From: Alphaproteobacteria bacterium
Lineage (GTDB): Bacteria > Pseudomonadota > Alphaproteobacteria > Rhodobacterales > Rhodobacteraceae
Length of the DNA: 64,000 bases
Direction: 5' to 3'
Assembly: GCA_030425185.1 (NCBI GenBank)
Contig: JAUIAU010000001.1
Location: 1-64,000 of the forward strand
Each line of letters opens with the position of its first letter. Position 1 is the first letter of the stretch. Shown here one piece after another: positions 16,982 through 25,791 of the stretch. The notes under the pieces were generated by a model. It was not told the DNA's origin. It was given only the letters and a program-made list of their open reading frames with translations, and made no database searches. Position numbers and translations under genes: made by a program.

Positions 16982-18496
16982 ATGCGCCTGACCGGACCCG
17001 GCCCGCGCGGGTTGATGGTGCTGGCCGCTGCCGGGGGCGCGCTGGCGGCCTTCGGGCAGGCCCCGTGGTCCCTACCCTACCCGGCGCTGGCGGGGTTCGC
17101 CCTCGGTCTTTGGACCCTGATCCTGGCGCCCTCGGCCCGCGCCGGCTTCCTCGTCGGCTGGTCGATGGGCAGCGGCTACTTCGCGGTCGCGCTGCACTGG
17201 ATCGTCCAACCGTTCCAGGTCGATGCCGCGACCTATGGCTGGATGGCCCCCTTCGCGGCGATCTTCCTCGCGATGGGGCTGGGCCTCTTCTGGGGGCTGG
17301 CCGGGGCGGTGACGCAGGCGCTCGGCCATGACCGCCCGGCGCTGGCGCGGGGTCTGCTGGCGGCGCTCGCGCTGACCGCAACCGAGATGCTGCGCAGCGT
17401 GGTGCTGACCGGCTTCCCTTGGGCCCTGATCGGCCACATCTGGTCGGCATCCCCGCAGGCGCAACTCGCGGCGTGGATCGGTCCGCACGGGCTGACCCTG
17501 CTGACACTGCTGCCGCTCGGCCTTGCGCTCGGCTGGCTGCCGCGCGCGCCGCTGCGGGCCGCGGGTGTCCTTCTGGCCGCCACCGGGGCCGCGCTGGGAC
17601 TGGGCCTGTCAGTGCCGCCCGCCCCCGCGCCCGGTCCGGAGGCCCCGGTGCTGCGCCTTGTCCAGCCGAACGCCCCGCAGCGCGAGAAATGGGACCCCGA
17701 CCGTATCCCGGTCTTCTTCGCCCGGCAGCTCGAGTTCACCGCCGCCCCCGCCAGCCCGGCGCCGGCGCTGGTGATCTGGCCCGAAACCGCGATCGCGTGG
17801 TCGCTGCCCTATGCCGAGCCCGCCTTCGCCCGGATCGCCGCCGCCGCGGACGGGGTGCCGGTCGTGCTGGGCCTGAACGGGACAGACGGGCCGAGCTACA
17901 CCAACACCCTCGTCGCGCTCGACGCCGCCGGGGGCGTCACCGCGCGCTACGACAAGGCCCGGCTGGTGCCCTTCGGGGAATACCTGCCGCTCGGCGATCT
18001 GGCAGCCGATTTCGGCCTGTCGGGCTTCGCGGCCCGGGACGGTGCGGGATACAAGGCTGGCCCCGGGGCCTATCTGCTGGACCTCGGCGCGGCCGGCACC
18101 GCGCTGCCGCTGATCTGCTACGAGGCGATCTTCCCGGGCTTCGGGCGCGCCCTGTCGCGACAGGCGGACTGGATGCTGCAGATCACCAACGACGCGTGGT
18201 TCGGCAATTTCGCAGGCCCGCGCCAGCACCTGGCGCTTGCGCGGATGCGCGCGATCGAGCGCGGCCTGCCGCTGGTCCGCGTCGCCAATACCGGGATCAG
18301 CGCGGTGATCGACGCGCGCGGCGCGATCACCGCCGGGCTCGCACTGAACGAGGCGGGCGCGCTCGACGCCCGCCTGCCGCCGCGCCTGCCGCCGACCCTA
18401 TACGCCCGGACCGGCGACTGGCCCGCGCTGGCCCTGCTTTTGGCGCTTGCGGCACTCGCCCTGACGCTCGGACCCCGGCGCCGCGCCCCATCTTGA
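16982..18496 (+). CDS. lnt: Apolipoprotein N-acyltransferase
   Basis: A 504-residue inner-membrane enzyme that adds the third acyl chain to lipoproteins. About eight N-terminal hydrophobic helices precede a nitrilase-like periplasmic domain with the catalytic triad: Glu in [10 protein letters not shown], Lys in [15 protein letters not shown] and Cys in [10 protein letters not shown]. The ITNDAWFG loop is also present. A GGAG precedes the ATG at a short distance. It supplies lipoproteins such as the one at 11822 and the LpoA-like one at 58522. Length is normal. Confidence 0.96.
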   Translation: MRLTGPGPRGLMVLAAAGGALAAFGQAPWSLPYPALAGFALGLWTLILAPSARAGFLVGWSMGSGYFAVALHWIVQPFQVDAATYGWMAPFAAIFLAMGLGLFWGLAGAVTQALGHDRPALARGLLAALALTATEMLRSVVLTGFPWALIGHIWSASPQAQLAAWIGPHGLTLLTLLPLGLALGWLPRAPLRAAGVLLAATGAALGLGLSVPPAPAPGPEAPVLRLVQPNAPQREKWDPDRIPVFFARQLEFTAAPASPAPALVIWPETAIAWSLPYAEPAFARIAAAADGVPVVLGLNGTDGPSYTNTLVALDAAGGVTARYDKARLVPFGEYLPLGDLAADFGLSGFAARDGAGYKAGPGAYLLDLGAAGTALPLICYEAIFPGFGRALSRQADWMLQITNDAWFGNFAGPRQHLALARMRAIERGLPLVRVANTGISAVIDARGAITAGLALNEAGALDARLPPRLPPTLYARTGDWPALALLLALAALALTLGPRRRAPS

Positions 18497-18521
18497 CCCC
18501 CCCGCCCCGGCACTGTAGGCG
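18493..18521 (+). promoter_or_regulatory. Possible metK promoter
   Basis: TTGACC at 18493-18498 and a weak TAGGCG at 18516-18521 are separated by 17 bp, which would start transcription near 18528, right at the first base of the riboswitch. The -35 box overlaps the lnt stop. The -10 match is poor. Confidence 0.35.
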
Positions 18522-18526
18522 TGAGC

Positions 18527-18575
18527 GGCCCCCACAACGGCTTCCTGGCGTGGCGGACGCAATTCCAATGGAGCA
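18527..18575 (+). promoter_or_regulatory. SAM/SAH riboswitch controlling metK
   Basis: The core CACAACGGCTTCCTGGCGTG, its flanking G/C-rich stem and the downstream AATGGAGCA match the SAM/SAH riboswitch class. CAC/GTG close the short hairpin, and GCTTCC of the loop pairs with GGAGC downstream to form the H-type pseudoknot. That pairing covers the GGAG at 18570-18573, which is the ribosome binding site of metK, 9 nt ahead of its ATG. Known: ligand binding stabilises the pseudoknot and blocks translation. This class binds both SAM and SAH and is limited to Rhodobacterales, always before metK. Confidence 0.92.
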
Positions 18576-18582
18576 CTTCCCG

Positions 18583-19767
18583 ATGACCCGACCCAGCTAC
18601 CTGTTCACCTCGGAATCCGTGTCCGAGGGACATCCCGACAAGGTGTGCGACCGCATTTCCGATGCCGTTCTCGATGCCTTCCTCGCCGAGGACCCTCTCG
18701 CCCGCGTCGCCTGCGAGACCTTCGCCACCACCAACCGTGTCGTGATCGGCGGCGAGGTCGGCCTCACCGACCAGGAGAAGCTGCACGAGTACATGGGCAA
18801 GATCGACGAGATCGCCCGGGAGTGCATCCGCGACATCGGCTACGAGCAGGACAAGTTCCACTGGCAGACGGTCGAGGTGACCAACCTGCTGCACGAGCAG
18901 TCCGCGCATATCGCGCAGGGCGTGACCGGCGCGGGCAACCGTGACGAGGGCGCGGGCGACCAGGGCATCATGTTCGGCTTCGCCGTCAACGAGACGCCCG
19001 AGCTGATGCCGGCGCCGATCTGCTATGCCCACAACATCCTCAAGACGCTGGCCGAGGTCCGCAAGTCCGGCGCCGAGCCGAAGCTCGGGCCCGATGCCAA
19101 GTCGCAGCTGACCGTGCGCTACGAGAACGGCCTGCCGGTGGGCGTCAGCTCGATCGTGCTCTCGACCCAGCACCTCGACGAGACGATGACCTCCGACGAC
19201 GTGCGCGCGCTGGTCGAGCCCTACATCCGCCGCGAGCTGCCCGACGGCTGGATCACCGAGGCGACCGAGTGGTGGGTGAACCCCACCGGCAAGTTCGTGA
19301 TCGGCGGGCCGGACGGCGACGCGGGCCTGACCGGGCGCAAGATCATCGTGGACACCTACGGGGGTGCTGCCCCGCACGGCGGCGGCGCGTTCTCGGGCAA
19401 GGACCCGACCAAGGTGGACCGCTCGGCGGCCTATGCCGCGCGGTATCTCGCGAAGAACGTCGTGGCGGCGGGTCTGGCGCACAAGTGCACGATCCAGCTC
19501 AGCTACGCGATCGGCGTGGCCAAGCCGCTGTCGATCTACGCCGACACCCACGGCACCGGCCAGGTCGAGGAAGCCGCCATCGAGCGCGCCATCGGGCAGG
19601 TCATGGACCTGACCCCGCGCGGCATCCGCACCCATCTCGGGCTGAACAAGCCGATCTTCCAGCGCACCGCGGCCTACGGCCACTTCGGCCGCGCCCCGGA
19701 GGCCGACGGCGGCTTCTCTTGGGAACGCACCGACCTAGCCGACGCCCTGACCGCCGCGATCCGCTGA
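18583..19767 (+). CDS. metK: S-adenosylmethionine synthase
   Basis: A 394-residue enzyme making SAM from methionine and ATP. Seen: the N-terminal ATP-side motif [33 protein letters not shown], and the phosphate loop [16 protein letters not shown]. The ATG at 18583 is chosen because the in-frame ATG at 18568 lies in the riboswitch and overlaps the ribosome binding site. Control by the upstream SAM/SAH riboswitch gives product feedback. The gene ends just before a strong hairpin. Confidence 0.97.
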   Translation: MTRPSYLFTSESVSEGHPDKVCDRISDAVLDAFLAEDPLARVACETFATTNRVVIGGEVGLTDQEKLHEYMGKIDEIARECIRDIGYEQDKFHWQTVEVTNLLHEQSAHIAQGVTGAGNRDEGAGDQGIMFGFAVNETPELMPAPICYAHNILKTLAEVRKSGAEPKLGPDAKSQLTVRYENGLPVGVSSIVLSTQHLDETMTSDDVRALVEPYIRRELPDGWITEATEWWVNPTGKFVIGGPDGDAGLTGRKIIVDTYGGAAPHGGGAFSGKDPTKVDRSAAYAARYLAKNVVAAGLAHKCTIQLSYAIGVAKPLSIYADTHGTGQVEEAAIERAIGQVMDLTPRGIRTHLGLNKPIFQRTAAYGHFGRAPEADGGFSWERTDLADALTAAIR

Positions 19768-19778
19768 GGCAAAGCAAT

Positions 19779-19804
19779 CGGGCGGGCCGGAAACGGCCTG
19801 CCCG
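19779..19804. terminator. Hairpin between convergent metK and DUF3108 genes
   Basis: An 11-bp stem (CGGGC, a G-T pair, GGCCG with CGGCC and GCCCG) is capped by GAAA. It fills the 37-bp space between the two stops and probably serves both directions. On the minus strand a weak T-rich stretch (ATTGCTTTG) follows; there is none on the plus strand. Confidence 0.6.
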
Positions 19805-20518
19805 CTACTCGGACCGCAGACGCAGCGCCGCAGGTCCGAGGACCGAGTCGAAATCGACCTCGACCAGGCGCACCTGTCCGCCCGCCACTGCCGCGAAGAC
19901 CGCCGAGAAGGCGTACTCGGTCCGCTCGGCCAGTTCCTCGGGCGTGTAGCCGTCGACCCGCACGTAGCGCCCGGTGCAGCGCAGCACGCCGCCCTCGCGC
20001 AGGGCTGGACCGACCTCGATCCGCGACCGGCGTGCCCCGTCGAACAGCTCGAACTGCCGGCCACAGGCCTCCGTCGCGGCGACCGGACGCAGGAAGGCCA
20101 GCGCGAAACTGACCGGGTCCAGCGTGCCGCCCTGCGTGGCGGGGTCGAGGCGGCGGTACCGGGCCGTGTCGGGGCTGAGCGTCAGGATCTCGGGCACGCC
20201 GTCCGCATACCGCATCCGGACCTTGAACGGCCGCCGCCCGAAATCGCGCTCGGTCTCGACGGCCCCGGGGATGAGGCGCCCGGCGCGCCGGGTCCCTTCC
20301 GACGATCCCGCGTAGACGCCCGAACTGACGAGCCGGGCCAGCCCGGCCGCGCGGAAGGCGGCGCTTGCGGCATAGGCGCCGTCGTCCAGCCGCCATGCGA
20401 CCTCCAGCCGTCCCACGGGCAGGCCCAGCAGAACGGCGTCATAGGTCGCGCGCTCGGTGTCCGCGCGCAGCGGCGCGCCGAGCAGGACAAGGAGAAGACA
20501 GAGCAGGACTCGGGTCAT
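19805..20518 (-). CDS. DUF3108 domain protein, exported
   Basis: A 237-residue protein with a signal peptide (MTRVLLCLLLVLLGAPLRA, cleavage near residue 19). The mature part is mostly beta-strand pattern with YDAVLLGLPVGRLEVAWRLDDGAYAASA, typical of DUF3108, which has a calycin/LolA-like half-barrel feel. A pair of cysteines (ACGRQFELFDG and LRCTGRYVRVDGY) may form a disulfide. Located in the periplasm or at the outer membrane inner face. No experimentally supported function; it often accompanies envelope genes. Transcribed leftward, downstream of irr, and possibly sharing its transcript. Confidence 0.85.
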   Translation of the reverse strand: MTRVLLCLLLVLLGAPLRADTERATYDAVLLGLPVGRLEVAWRLDDGAYAASAAFRAAGLARLVSSGVYAGSSEGTRRAGRLIPGAVETERDFGRRPFKVRMRYADGVPEILTLSPDTARYRRLDPATQGGTLDPVSFALAFLRPVAATEACGRQFELFDGARRSRIEVGPALREGGVLRCTGRYVRVDGYTPEELAERTEYAFSAVFAAVAGGQVRLVEVDFDSVLGPAALRLRSE

Positions 20519-20543
20519 GGCCCCGGGCTAGCCGTGAACTGTG

Positions 20544-20960
20544 TCAGGACTTTTTCAGCCGGATGACAACATCGACCTTCGCGATCTCCATGCCCTCGGG
20601 CACGTCGGGAAGGCGGGCGATCTCGAGCTGGTCGGCGGGCGCATCAGTCAGACGGCCCTCATCCTCCCAGTAGAAATGCGGGTGATCGTCCATCCGGGTG
20701 TCGAAGTAGCTCTTCGACCCGTCGACGGTGATCTCCTGGATCAGACCGGCATCGCAGAAGGCGCGCAGCGTGTTGTAGACCGTCGCGAGCGAGACCCGCT
20801 CGCCGGTGCGCAGCGTCGCCTCGAACAGGCCCTCGGCCGTCACGTGACGGTCCTTGCCGTCGCCGACCAGCAGCGCGGCAAGCGCGACGCGCTGGCGCGT
20901 CGGACGCACCCCGGCGCGGGTCAGCCAGCGTGTGCTGCGGGTGATGGTCTCGGGCGACAT
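20544..20960 (-). CDS. irr: Iron response regulator of the Fur family
   Basis: A 138-residue Fur-superfamily repressor/activator. It has the winged-helix core GVRPTRQRVALAALL and SLATVYNTLRAFCDAGLI, then the dimer domain with DDHPHFYWEDEGRL. The latter carries HPH where many Irr proteins have a longer His cluster. No Cys-Pro heme motif is present at the N-terminus, and no CxxC structural zinc pair. In Rhodobacteraceae such Irr proteins regulate iron genes, while RirA or Fur may be separate. The location next to divergent fabA is the conserved one. The ATG lies just downstream of a good promoter at 20985-21014. Confidence 0.9.
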   Translation of the reverse strand: MSPETITRSTRWLTRAGVRPTRQRVALAALLVGDGKDRHVTAEGLFEATLRTGERVSLATVYNTLRAFCDAGLIQEITVDGSKSYFDTRMDDHPHFYWEDEGRLTDAPADQLEIARLPDVPEGMEIAKVDVVIRLKKS

Positions 20961-20984
20961 GCGATCCTCGCGTGGTCTGACCCC

Positions 20985-21014
20985 GTTATATGCGGCACAG
21001 ACACAGGATTTCAA
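20985..21014 (-). promoter_or_regulatory. Probable irr promoter
   Basis: On the minus strand, TTGAAA (21014-21009) and TATAAC (20990-20985) are 18 bp apart, close to the sigma-70 consensus. Transcription would start near 20978, about 18 nt ahead of the irr ATG. Confidence 0.55.
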
Positions 21015-21073
21015 TGCGAAACGCCCGGCCTGCCCGGCCCGGCCCTGCGGCCCGGACGCACAGCGCGCCGACC

Positions 21074-21102
21074 TTGTCACGTGGCGAGACGGGGTGCTAG
21101 AC
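21074..21102 (+). promoter_or_regulatory. Possible fabA promoter
   Basis: TTGTCA at 21074-21079 and CTAGAC at 21097-21102 are 17 bp apart, with TG just before the -10 box (extended -10). It would start transcription about 25 nt ahead of the fabA ATG at 21137. The -10 match is moderate. Confidence 0.4.
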
Positions 21103-21136
21103 GGGTCGGAACTTCTGGAAAGGACTGACGCCGCGC

Positions 21137-21646
21137 ATGACCCAGTATCCCACATCGTTCGACAAGGAGGGGCTGCTGAAATGCGCCCGCGGTGAGTTGT
21201 TCGGCCCGGGGAACGCGCAACTGCCCGAACCTCCGATGCTGATGATGGATCGGATCACCGACATCAGCGCGGACGGCGGGGCACATGGCAAGGGACACGT
21301 GATCGCGGAATTCGACATCACGCCCGACCTGTGGTTCTTCGCCTGCCACTTCCCCGGCAACCCGATCATGCCGGGCTGTCTCGGCCTCGACGGGCTGTGG
21401 CAGCTGACCGGCTTCAACCTCGGCTGGCGGGGCTGGCAGGGGCGCGGCTATGCGCTCGGCGTGGGCGAGGTCAAGCTGACCGGCATGGTCCGGCCCGACC
21501 GCAAGATGCTGACCTACAAGGTCGATTTCACCAAGGCCGTGCAGACCCGCCGCCTGACGATGGGGGTCGCCGACGGCATCGTCGAGGCCGACGGCGAAGT
21601 GATCTACCAGGTCAAGGACATGAAGGTGGCGCTGAGCGCGAGCTGA
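21137..21646 (+). CDS. fabA: 3-hydroxydecanoyl-ACP dehydratase/isomerase
   Basis: A 169-residue hot-dog enzyme that dehydrates 3-hydroxydecanoyl-ACP and isomerises the product to cis-3-decenoyl-ACP, the branch point to unsaturated fatty acids. The active-site His sits in [14 protein letters not shown] and the Asp in [10 protein letters not shown], about 14 residues later as in FabA. The partner enzymes FabB and FabI are encoded 2 kb downstream rather than adjacent. The ATG follows a GGAAAGGA-like site. Divergent from irr. Confidence 0.96.
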   Translation: MTQYPTSFDKEGLLKCARGELFGPGNAQLPEPPMLMMDRITDISADGGAHGKGHVIAEFDITPDLWFFACHFPGNPIMPGCLGLDGLWQLTGFNLGWRGWQGRGYALGVGEVKLTGMVRPDRKMLTYKVDFTKAVQTRRLTMGVADGIVEADGEVIYQVKDMKVALSAS

Positions 21647-21661
21647 GCGCCACCCCCCGCG

Positions 21662-22087
21662 TCATTCGGGGAAATAGGCGTCGCGGATCCCGTCGAAGTC
21701 GAGCAGACCGATGCACGGGTCCGGCCCGTCGCAGCGGTCGGCATGCAGGACGCCGCCCTCGACGAAGGCATAGTCCCCGGAGGTCGTGGCCGTCTCGGAC
21801 CCGTCTTCGTGGACATGGACCCAGGTGCCCGACACGGTCAGCCCCCAGTAATCGTTGGTATGGCCGTGCGGCGGCAGCGCCGTGCCCGGCTCCATGCGGA
21901 TCAGCCAGACGCCGTCCCCGGCCTCCTCGCTGCCCCAGACGAGGGCAAGCTGCACCCCGGGCAGGCCGATGTCCTGCCACGCGATGTCGGCGGCGGCGAC
22001 ATGGGTCGGGTGTGCGTGGCTCTCGGCCTGCGCGACCCCGGTGAGGGTTGCAACGGCGGTCACGGCGGCGAGAATGGTCTTCAACAT
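21662..22087 (-). CDS. Exported cupin-domain protein
   Basis: A 141-residue protein with a signal peptide (MLKTILAAVTAVATLTGVAQA, cleavage after AQA). The mature part is a single cupin: first motif around PPHGHTNDYWGLTVSG with HxH and a Glu-like position taken by Asp or Tyr, second around FVEGGVLHADRC. The remaining His residues could bind a metal. It is the type of small periplasmic cupin often called DUF4437 or anti-sigma-like cupin, with no proven activity. The ATG is preceded by AAAGGA. It is divergent from the TetR gene and shares the operator region. Confidence 0.75.
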   Translation of the reverse strand: MLKTILAAVTAVATLTGVAQAESHAHPTHVAAADIAWQDIGLPGVQLALVWGSEEAGDGVWLIRMEPGTALPPHGHTNDYWGLTVSGTWVHVHEDGSETATTSGDYAFVEGGVLHADRCDGPDPCIGLLDFDGIRDAYFPE

Positions 22088-22134
22088 GCGGTTTCCTTTC
22101 GTGCCAATTGGGCGATCCGGCGTTTGCCAGATTA

Positions 22135-22193
22135 CGTACCAAGTGGTACGCAAGTGATGCCGCCCGGTCAATAATAAAATACCACTTGGTATT
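22135..22193. promoter_or_regulatory. Twin TetR operators between the cupin and tetR genes
   Basis: Two near-perfect palindromes share the core TACCAnnTGGTA: one at 22135-22150 (CGTACCAAGTGGTACG) and one at 22178-22193 (AATACCACTTGGTATT). Their cores are reverse complements of each other, and the centres are 43 bp apart, about four helical turns. The second lies only 3 bp before the tetR ATG. This is the layout of a TetR protein repressing itself and the divergent gene. Confidence 0.75.
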
Positions 22194-22196
22194 ATA

Positions 22197-22817
22197 ATGA
22201 GTGACGACACCCCGAAGAAGCCACGCGGACGGCCGCAGACCCTCGACGCCGATCGGGTCGCGGAGCTTGCGATGCAGGCCTACTGGCACGAGGGTCCGAC
22301 CGAGGTGTCGATCAACGCGCTCAGCGCGCGGGCAGGCGTGTCGAAGCCGTCGCTCTACCGGGCTTTCGGCGGCGAGGACGGGCTGACCCACGCGGCGCTC
22401 CGGACCTACGCCGCACAGGTGCTGGCCGAGGTGCTGGCGATCCTCGACGCGCCCGACGGGTTCGAGGCGGCGCTGGAGGGGCTGGTGCACTACGCGTCGG
22501 AAAGCCCGCTGTCCGACCCCGGATGCCTGTTCGTGAAGATGCGCGCGGCCCGCGACCGGTTCGGACCGCAGACACGCGGCCTGATCGACGCGCTGGCAGA
22601 CGGCGCGACAGCGGCCTATGCCGCCTTCCTCGACGCGGCGCGGGCGCGGGGGGAGTGGACGGGCCGCGTCCCGACCGACCTCGCCGCCCGCTACCTCAGC
22701 GCCCAGATCGAGGCCGCGCTGGCACGCCGGGCCGCGGGGGTTCCCCCGGACGAGGTGCGGGCGGTGCTCTCCCTCGCCCTGTCGGTCCTGACGGCGCCGG
22801 ACCGCCCGGACCCCTAG
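22197..22817 (+). CDS. TetR family transcriptional repressor
   Basis: A 206-residue regulator with the N-terminal helix-turn-helix, ISNALSARAGVSKPSLYRAFGG-like (here INALSARAGVSKPSLYRAF), and a helical C-terminal ligand domain with FVKMRAARDRFG. No ribosome binding site lies before the ATG at 22197; a TATAAT overlaps it at 22193-22198, so either transcript is leaderless or the real start is elsewhere. It probably controls the divergent exported cupin through the two TACCA/TGGTA palindromes. The stop codon overlaps that of the convergent methyltransferase in a shared CTAG. Confidence 0.88.
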   Translation: MSDDTPKKPRGRPQTLDADRVAELAMQAYWHEGPTEVSINALSARAGVSKPSLYRAFGGEDGLTHAALRTYAAQVLAEVLAILDAPDGFEAALEGLVHYASESPLSDPGCLFVKMRAARDRFGPQTRGLIDALADGATAAYAAFLDAARARGEWTGRVPTDLAARYLSAQIEAALARRAAGVPPDEVRAVLSLALSVLTAPDRPDP

Positions 22818-23581
22818 GTCTTCGTCAGCCACCACACCTGCTCGACCGGATAGCGCTTGCCCCAGTCGGCGGGGACATAGGCGCGCGTCTCGGTCACGTG
22901 GTCGGGGATGTAGAGTTCCTCGTACCGGGCGACGGCGAAGCCCAGCCGCGCGAACAGCACCAGCCAGCCGGAAAAGGTCAGGTTGAAGCAGATCCCGTGC
23001 GGGTCGATCTCGGCCTGCGTCCAGTCCGCGCCGGTGAAGCCGCGATAGGGGCGGTGCAGGACCGCTTCGCAGGGCGCGCCGCTGTAGGGGGTGGCGATGA
23101 TTGCCAGCGGGTGATTGCCGAGAAAGACGCATGTGCCGCCCGGCCGCAGCAGCCGCCACGCCTCGGCCAGCCACAGTTCGGGCGGGCACCAGATCGCCGC
23201 GCCATATTCCGAGATGGCGAAGTCGAAGGACGCATCGGGCAGGCCGGTCGCCTCCGCATTGCCCTCGATCAGGGTGAGGTCGGTCCGGTACGCGGCCGCC
23301 ATCCGCCGTGCCGTGGCCAATTGCGCGGGAGAGATGTCGATGCCCGTCACCCGCGCCCCGCGCCGCGCCATCCATGCCGAGACATAGGCGGTGCCGCAGC
23401 CCAGCTCGATGGCGTCCATGCCGGTCATGTCCCCGGGCAGCAGGTGCAGGTCCGCCTCGGGCGCGCCCCAGCAGCCCCATTCGGGCGTCTCCAACGCCCA
23501 CAGCCGCTCGGCCAGGGCCACGTAGTTCGGCGCGTCGGCGTTCCAGACATCGCGGTTGACGGTCAGATGGTCGCGGGTCAT
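22814..23581 (-). CDS. Class I SAM-dependent methyltransferase
   Basis: A 255-residue enzyme. The SAM-binding motif IELGCGTAYVSAWMARRGARVTGID is complete (glycine loop GCGTA and acidic Asp), followed by LIEGNAEATGLPDASFDFAISEYG. The N-terminus has NRDVWNADAPNYVALAERLW, usual for the Methyltransf_11 type in actinobacteria and alphaproteobacteria. Substrate unknown. The gene ends on a CTAG shared with the tetR stop and lies between tetR and fabB, a part of the cassette that splits fabA from fabB. Confidence 0.85.
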   Translation of the reverse strand: MTRDHLTVNRDVWNADAPNYVALAERLWALETPEWGCWGAPEADLHLLPGDMTGMDAIELGCGTAYVSAWMARRGARVTGIDISPAQLATARRMAAAYRTDLTLIEGNAEATGLPDASFDFAISEYGAAIWCPPELWLAEAWRLLRPGGTCVFLGNHPLAIIATPYSGAPCEAVLHRPYRGFTGADWTQAEIDPHGICFNLTFSGWLVLFARLGFAVARYEELYIPDHVTETRAYVPADWGKRYPVEQVWWLTKT

Positions 23582-23729
23582 CGGGGCGGTCTCCGTTCAG
23601 GTCAGCCTGCCTGAATACCAGACAATCGCGGTATCCCCTAACCCGAAGGCGCGGCGGTCCCGGGTCCCTCCCCTTGCTCCCCAGCGCCCTCTCCCCTAGA
23701 CAGGCCGGAAGCTACGCAAGGGAGGCCAC

Positions 23730-24959
23730 ATGCGCCGCGTCGTCATCACCGGGATCGGGATCGTTTCGCCGATCGGAAACAACGCCGCCGAGGTCGAGGA
23801 CAGCCTGCGCGCCGGACGGTCGGGGATCACCTTCTCGGACGTCTACGCCGAGCACGGGTTCCGCAGCCAGGTCCACGGCGTACCGAAGATCGTCCTGGAG
23901 GACGTGATCGACAAGCGTCAGCTCCGCTTCATGGGGCCGGGCGCCGCGTTCAACTACCTCGCCATGGAGCAGGCCATCGCCGACTCCGGGCTCGAGGAGA
24001 GCGACGTCTCGAACGAGCGCACCGGCCTCGTCATGGGCTCGGGCGGGCCGTCCACCTCGAACTTCTTCATCGCGCACAACACGGTGATCGAGAAGAAGGC
24101 CCCCAAGCGCATGGGGCCCTTCATGGTCACCCGCTGCATGTCCTCGACGAACTCGGCCTGCCTCGCGACGCCGTTCAAGATCAAGGGCGTGAACTACTCG
24201 ATCACCTCGGCCTGCTCGACCAGCGCGCACTGCATCGGCAACGGCACCGAGCTGATCCAGTGGGGCAAACAGGACATCGTCTTCGCCGGCGGTGGCGAAG
24301 AGATCGACTGGACGCTGTCCTGCCTGTTCGACGCGATGGGCGCGATGTCCTCGAAATACAACGACACCCCCGAGACCGCCTCGCGCACCTTCGACAAGAC
24401 GCGCGACGGCTTCGTGATCGCGGGCGGCGGCGGCGTCGTGGTGCTGGAGGAACTGAACCACGCGCTGGCGCGCGGGGCGAAGATCTATGCCGAGGTCACC
24501 GGCTACGGCGCGACCTCGGACGGCTACGACATGGTCGCCCCCTCCGGCGAGGGCGGCGAGCGCTCGATGCGGCAGGCGCTCAGCACCCTGCCCGAAGGCC
24601 GGAGCATCGACTACATCAACGCCCACGGCACCTCGACCCCGGTGGGCGACGTGACCGAGGTGGAAGCGGTCCGCCGGGTCTTCGGGCGCGGCACCACCCC
24701 GCCGATGGCCTCGACCAAGTCGCTGACCGGGCACAGCCTCGGCGCGACGGGTGTGCATGAAGCGATCTATTCGCTCCTGATGATGCAGGGGAACTTCATT
24801 GCGGCCTCGGCCAACGTCACGGAACTTGACCCGGCCATCGACGCGGCTGAAATCGTCACGGAACTGCGCGAGAATGTCTCGCTCGACAGCGTGCTCTCGA
24901 ACAGTTTCGGCTTCGGCGGCACCAACGCCACGCTGGTGATGTCGAAGTATCTGGATTGA
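23730..24959 (+). CDS. fabB: Beta-ketoacyl-ACP synthase I
   Basis: A 409-residue condensing enzyme. Catalytic triad: Cys in [11 protein letters not shown], His in [12 protein letters not shown] and His in [13 protein letters not shown]. Sequence features ([20 protein letters not shown]) are those of FabB rather than FabF, so it acts with FabA in unsaturated fatty acid elongation. The ATG is preceded by AGGGAGG. It lies 25 bp before fabI, so both are co-transcribed. Confidence 0.96.
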   Translation: MRRVVITGIGIVSPIGNNAAEVEDSLRAGRSGITFSDVYAEHGFRSQVHGVPKIVLEDVIDKRQLRFMGPGAAFNYLAMEQAIADSGLEESDVSNERTGLVMGSGGPSTSNFFIAHNTVIEKKAPKRMGPFMVTRCMSSTNSACLATPFKIKGVNYSITSACSTSAHCIGNGTELIQWGKQDIVFAGGGEEIDWTLSCLFDAMGAMSSKYNDTPETASRTFDKTRDGFVIAGGGGVVVLEELNHALARGAKIYAEVTGYGATSDGYDMVAPSGEGGERSMRQALSTLPEGRSIDYINAHGTSTPVGDVTEVEAVRRVFGRGTTPPMASTKSLTGHSLGATGVHEAIYSLLMMQGNFIAASANVTELDPAIDAAEIVTELRENVSLDSVLSNSFGFGGTNATLVMSKYLD

Positions 24960-24984
24960 AGCGGCAGTCTCACAGGGTGATCCC

Positions 24985-25785
24985 ATGACCGGAGCATTGA
25001 GCGGAAAACGCGGTTTGATCATGGGGGTCGCCAACGACCGCTCGATCGCCTGGGGCATTGCCAAGGCCTGCGCGGCCGCCGGGGCAGAGCTGGCCTTTTC
25101 CTACCAGGGCGAGGCGTTCGGCAAGCGCGTCCAGCCGCTGGCGCAGTCGGTGGGCGGCGGGCTGATGGTTGACATGGACGTGACGGACGACGCCTCGCTC
25201 GACGCGGGCTTCGGGCAGATCGCGTCCGAGTGGGGGCATCTCGACTTTGTCGTCCATGCCATCGCCTATTCCGACAAGACCGAGCTGACCGGACGGTTCC
25301 TCAACACCACGCGGGCGAACTTCAAGAACTCGCTCGACATCTCCTGCTATTCCTTCATCGAGGTGGCGCGCCGGGCGCGGCCGCTGATGCAGGAGGGCGG
25401 CAGCCTGCTGACGGTCACCTTCCAGGGCTCGAACAAGGTGACCCCGTTCTACAACGTGATGGGTGTCGCCAAGGCCGCGCTGGAAGCGGCGACACGATAT
25501 CTCGCCAACGACCTCGGGCCGGACGGCATCCGCGTCAACGCGGTCTCGCCGGGCCCGATGAAGACCCTCGCGGGGGCGGCCATCGGCGGCGCGCGTCGCA
25601 CCTTCCGGCACACCGAGCAGAACGCCCCGTTGCGGTCGAACGCGACGCTGGAGGCGGTCGGCGGCACCGCCGTCTACCTGCTGTCGGATGCCGCCGCCTT
25701 CACCACCGGCGAGATCGTCCACGTCGACGGCGGCTACCACATCCTCGGGATGCCGCAGGTCGAGAACCTCGGCTCGGCGGGCTGA
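24985..25785 (+). CDS. fabI: Enoyl-ACP reductase (NADH)
   Basis: A 266-residue short-chain dehydrogenase type enoyl reductase. The nucleotide loop GVANDRSIAWGIA and catalytic Tyr-x6-Lys (FYNVMGVAKAALE, about residues 152-160) match FabI, and the SxYPGxMxT-type region is VSPGPMKTLAG. It completes each elongation cycle by reducing the enoyl bond and is the target of triclosan-type inhibitors. Located directly behind fabB. ATG at 24985. Confidence 0.96.
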   Translation: MTGALSGKRGLIMGVANDRSIAWGIAKACAAAGAELAFSYQGEAFGKRVQPLAQSVGGGLMVDMDVTDDASLDAGFGQIASEWGHLDFVVHAIAYSDKTELTGRFLNTTRANFKNSLDISCYSFIEVARRARPLMQEGGSLLTVTFQGSNKVTPFYNVMGVAKAALEAATRYLANDLGPDGIRVNAVSPGPMKTLAGAAIGGARRTFRHTEQNAPLRSNATLEAVGGTAVYLLSDAAAFTTGEIVHVDGGYHILGMPQVENLGSAG

Positions 25786-25791
25786 GGCCGG

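Noticed and set aside
22814-22817. Stop codons of tetR and the methyltransferase overlapping in CTAG (and a similar overlap of comM and gshB at 56140-56143)
   Set aside because: Convergent stop overlaps of this type are common in compact genomes and carry no further signal.
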